Below, piece after piece: positions 6,485 to 8,353 of a stretch of 8,353 bases of DNA. Below the pieces are notes generated by a model that saw only the letters and a list, made by a program, of their open reading frames with translations, was not told where the DNA came from and did not search any database. The first letter of the stretch is position 1; each line of letters begins with the position of its first letter. Made by a program: the position numbers and the translations under genes. Source of the DNA: Flavobacterium sp. (GTDB taxonomy: Bacteria; Bacteroidota; Bacteroidia; Flavobacteriales; Flavobacteriaceae); contig NZ_DQDX01000114.1 in assembly GCF_003525665.1 (NCBI RefSeq), positions 373 through 8,725 on the forward strand, given 5' to 3'.

Positions 6485-7631
6485 AATTATAGCTGTTGGG
6501 CCAACAACACAGAACAATACAGCTGTAAATGGTCAGTCCATGATGTTTCAACTACTTGTAGATGAGGTTTATCGTAGAAATGTAAAGACAATTGTCGTTG
6601 ACATAGGATTATCGATTTTTAAAGATAAAGGAAATAGAGTTTCTGGAAAGTTTTCAATTGTAAAAGGAATTGATTACTTTTTAATTTTAATTAAATTCTT
6701 CTTTATTTTAATGTTTAACCCAGGACAAACTGTTTATGTAACAACAGCTCAGTCTAAAGTTGGATTTGTTAGAGATTTTTTTATAATTAATTTCGCTCGC
6801 TTATTTGGGAGCCGAATCATAGCACACCAATTTGGTGCCAATTACGCCGGATTTTATAATTCGCAATCCCAGTTTTTAAAAAAGAAAATTAAAGATACAC
6901 TTGCAAAAACCGACAAAATTGTGGTAGAAGGTGATTACACCAAAAAGCAGTTTAGTTTTTTGCCAGATTACGAAACAAAAGTTTATTCATTACCTAATGG
7001 TTTGCCCGAAAAAATTAATAGCGCAACAATTCACCCAAAAATAATAGAACAAAACCAACCAATTAAAATGTTTTATTTGAGCAATTTAATTGAATCTAAA
7101 GGGTTTTGGGATGTTTTAGAAGCGGTAAATATATTAGTAAATAAAGAAAAAATAGAAATAGAAGCAGTATTTGCAGGGAAATTCTTGGACTCAGTTGATG
7201 ATGTAAAATTTCCGAATGCAGAAGAAGCCAGAAAAGCATTTTTTGATTATGTTGAAACCAATAATCTTATAAAAAATGTATCTTACCTTCAAGGATTATA
7301 TGGAACAGAAAAGTCGGAGGAGTTTAAGAAATCACATTTCTTTCTTTTACCAAGTTATTACATAAATGAAGGCCAACCAGTTTCTGTACTTGAAGCTCTT
7401 GCCTACGGATGCGTTCCAATTGTTACAGAATACAGATTAATTCCGATGATGGTTAATAAAAATAACGGATTTTTTGTAAATTCTAAATCACCCAATGAAA
7501 TAGCATCAATTGTTAAAAATATGTCACTAAATCCCAATTTGTACACAACCTATTCGGAGTCGGCAATTAACGGTTATTTAGATAAATTTACAGCAGATAA
7601 ATATACAGACAAGTTAATAACATTATTTTGA
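6465..7631 (+). CDS. GT4-type glycosyltransferase (GT-B fold)
   Basis: Predicted cytoplasmic glycosyltransferase extending the repeat unit. The 388 residues fit a two-domain GT-B enzyme. The N-terminal acceptor domain starts with IIAVGPT (8-14) and NGQSMMF (22-28), and has a hydrophobic stretch at about 70-85 that may touch the membrane. The C-terminal donor domain starts near FYLSNLIESKGF (203-214) and contains LPSYYINEGQPVSVLEA (295-311), with Glu302 and Glu310 forming the EX7E motif, followed by GCVPIVT (315-321). The gene overlaps the epimerase by 20 bp if translation starts at 6465. A second in-frame ATG at 6474 (Met4) would leave an 11-bp overlap and also precedes all conserved sequence, so the exact start is open. 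The overlap implies coupled translation. Donor and linkage are not deducible. Confidence 0.92.
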   Translation: MKKMKNKIIAVGPTTQNNTAVNGQSMMFQLLVDEVYRRNVKTIVVDIGLSIFKDKGNRVSGKFSIVKGIDYFLILIKFFFILMFNPGQTVYVTTAQSKVGFVRDFFIINFARLFGSRIIAHQFGANYAGFYNSQSQFLKKKIKDTLAKTDKIVVEGDYTKKQFSFLPDYETKVYSLPNGLPEKINSATIHPKIIEQNQPIKMFYLSNLIESKGFWDVLEAVNILVNKEKIEIEAVFAGKFLDSVDDVKFPNAEEARKAFFDYVETNNLIKNVSYLQGLYGTEKSEEFKKSHFFLLPSYYINEGQPVSVLEALAYGCVPIVTEYRLIPMMVNKNNGFFVNSKSPNEIASIVKNMSLNPNLYTTYSESAINGYLDKFTADKYTDKLITLF

Positions 7632-7701
7632 GTAAAAGAAAACCAATATTTTAGTATATAGTATTGATAAAAAAAGAATGCTTTAAATGGTTAAGTAAAT
7701 T

Positions 7702-8353
7702 ATGAGTAAGATGCTAGAAAATATAAAAATAGTTCAAATAAGTATAGAAGTTAACAGTAACTCTGTGGGTAGAATTGCAGAGCAAATTGGCGAAAATATT
7801 ATAAACAAGGGTTGGGAAAGTTACATTACCTATGCTAGAAATAACAATCCGAGTAGTTCAAGAACTATCAAGATAGGCAACATGTTTGATTTATATTATC
7901 ATGGTATTAATACACGTTTATTCGACACACATGGCTTGCATTCAAAAAATGCAACGAAAAAATTGATTAATACGTTAAAAAAGATACAACCAGATATTAT
8001 TCACCTGCATCACATTCACGGGTATTTTATAAATTATATCTTGTTATTTAAATTTTTAAAAGAAATTAATATTCCAGTAATTTGGACTTTTCATGATTGC
8101 TGGTCGTTTACAGGACATTGTGCTTATTTTGATAAAATAAACTGTACTAAATGGCTCACTGAATGTTATAATTGCGAATTAAAAAAGGAATATCCCAAAA
8201 GTATTGGTTTGGATAATTCTACCAATAATTTCAGATTAAAAAAAGAGTTTTTCAATTCATTAAATAATTTAACGATTGTTCCAGTTTCAAAATGGATGGA
8301 AAATTTAGTAAAAAAATCATTTTTAAATACTAATAATATAGAAACAATAGAAA
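7702..8353 (+). CDS. Glycosyltransferase, GT4-like, 3' end missing
   Basis: The frame stays open from ATG 7702 to the right edge, giving 217 residues of an N-terminal GT-B acceptor domain; the donor domain with its EX7E motif should follow outside the window. Family-like sequence includes IVQISIEVNSNSVGRIAEQIG (10-30), the HGINTRLFDTHG block (67-78), IQPDIIHLHHIHGY (95-108) and WTFHDCWSFTGHC (128-140), then VPVSKWM (193-199). Five cysteines cluster at 133, 140, 148, 155 and 158. This resembles WcaC/GT4 proteins common in Bacteroidota polysaccharide clusters. An in-frame TAA at 7696-7698 rules out an upstream start; ATG 7711 (Met4) is an alternative. A 70-bp gap separates it from the preceding glycosyltransferase gene. 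It probably adds another sugar to the same repeat unit. Confidence 0.9.
   Translation, partial: MSKMLENIKIVQISIEVNSNSVGRIAEQIGENIINKGWESYITYARNNNPSSSRTIKIGNMFDLYYHGINTRLFDTHGLHSKNATKKLINTLKKIQPDIIHLHHIHGYFINYILLFKFLKEINIPVIWTFHDCWSFTGHCAYFDKINCTKWLTECYNCELKKEYPKSIGLDNSTNNFRLKKEFFNSLNNLTIVPVSKWMENLVKKSFLNTNNIETIE

Noticed and set aside
7632..7701. Weak hairpin (CAATATT ... AGTATTG) in the gap before the last gene
   Set aside because: It needs a G-U pair, has a nine-base loop and almost no G:C pairs, and no T tract follows, so terminator function is not supported.

Overview
The window is a block of surface-polysaccharide genes (O-antigen, capsule or exopolysaccharide type), all on the + strand. 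It probably comes from a member of the Bacteroidota, most likely the Flavobacteriia. The basis is strongly AT-rich DNA, A-rich start contexts without a clear Shine-Dalgarno sequence, and protein sequences that resemble polysaccharide clusters of that group. The taxonomic call is inference from sequence style, not from a marker gene.

Layout: (1) the 3' part of rfbA/rmlA, glucose-1-phosphate thymidylyltransferase, cut by the left edge; (2) a Wzx-type polysaccharide flippase starting 2 bp later; (3) a DegT/DnrJ/EryC1/StrS-family sugar aminotransferase overlapping the flippase by an ATGA; (4) after a 97-bp gap with a small hairpin, a family 2 glycosyltransferase; (5) after a 61-bp gap, a polytopic membrane protein that is the candidate Wzy polymerase; (6) a GalE-like extended short-chain dehydrogenase/epimerase; (7) a GT-B (GT4-type) glycosyltransferase overlapping gene 6 by 20 bp; (8) after 70 bp, the 5' part of a second GT4-like glycosyltransferase, cut by the right edge.

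Together they suggest a Wzx/Wzy-dependent pathway. RmlA makes dTDP-glucose. An RmlB-type dehydratase outside the window would give dTDP-4-keto-6-deoxyglucose, and the aminotransferase would turn a keto sugar of this kind into an amino-dideoxy sugar nucleotide. The epimerase would supply another sugar nucleotide. The three glycosyltransferases would assemble the repeat unit on a lipid carrier, the flippase would export it, and the polymerase would join the units. No initiating phosphoglycosyltransferase, chain-length regulator or export porin is visible.

I see no RNA gene, CRISPR array, insertion sequence or phage element, and no convincing undescribed system. The least-characterised parts are the putative polymerase, the epimerase with an SSGGT active-site variant, and the small intergenic elements.
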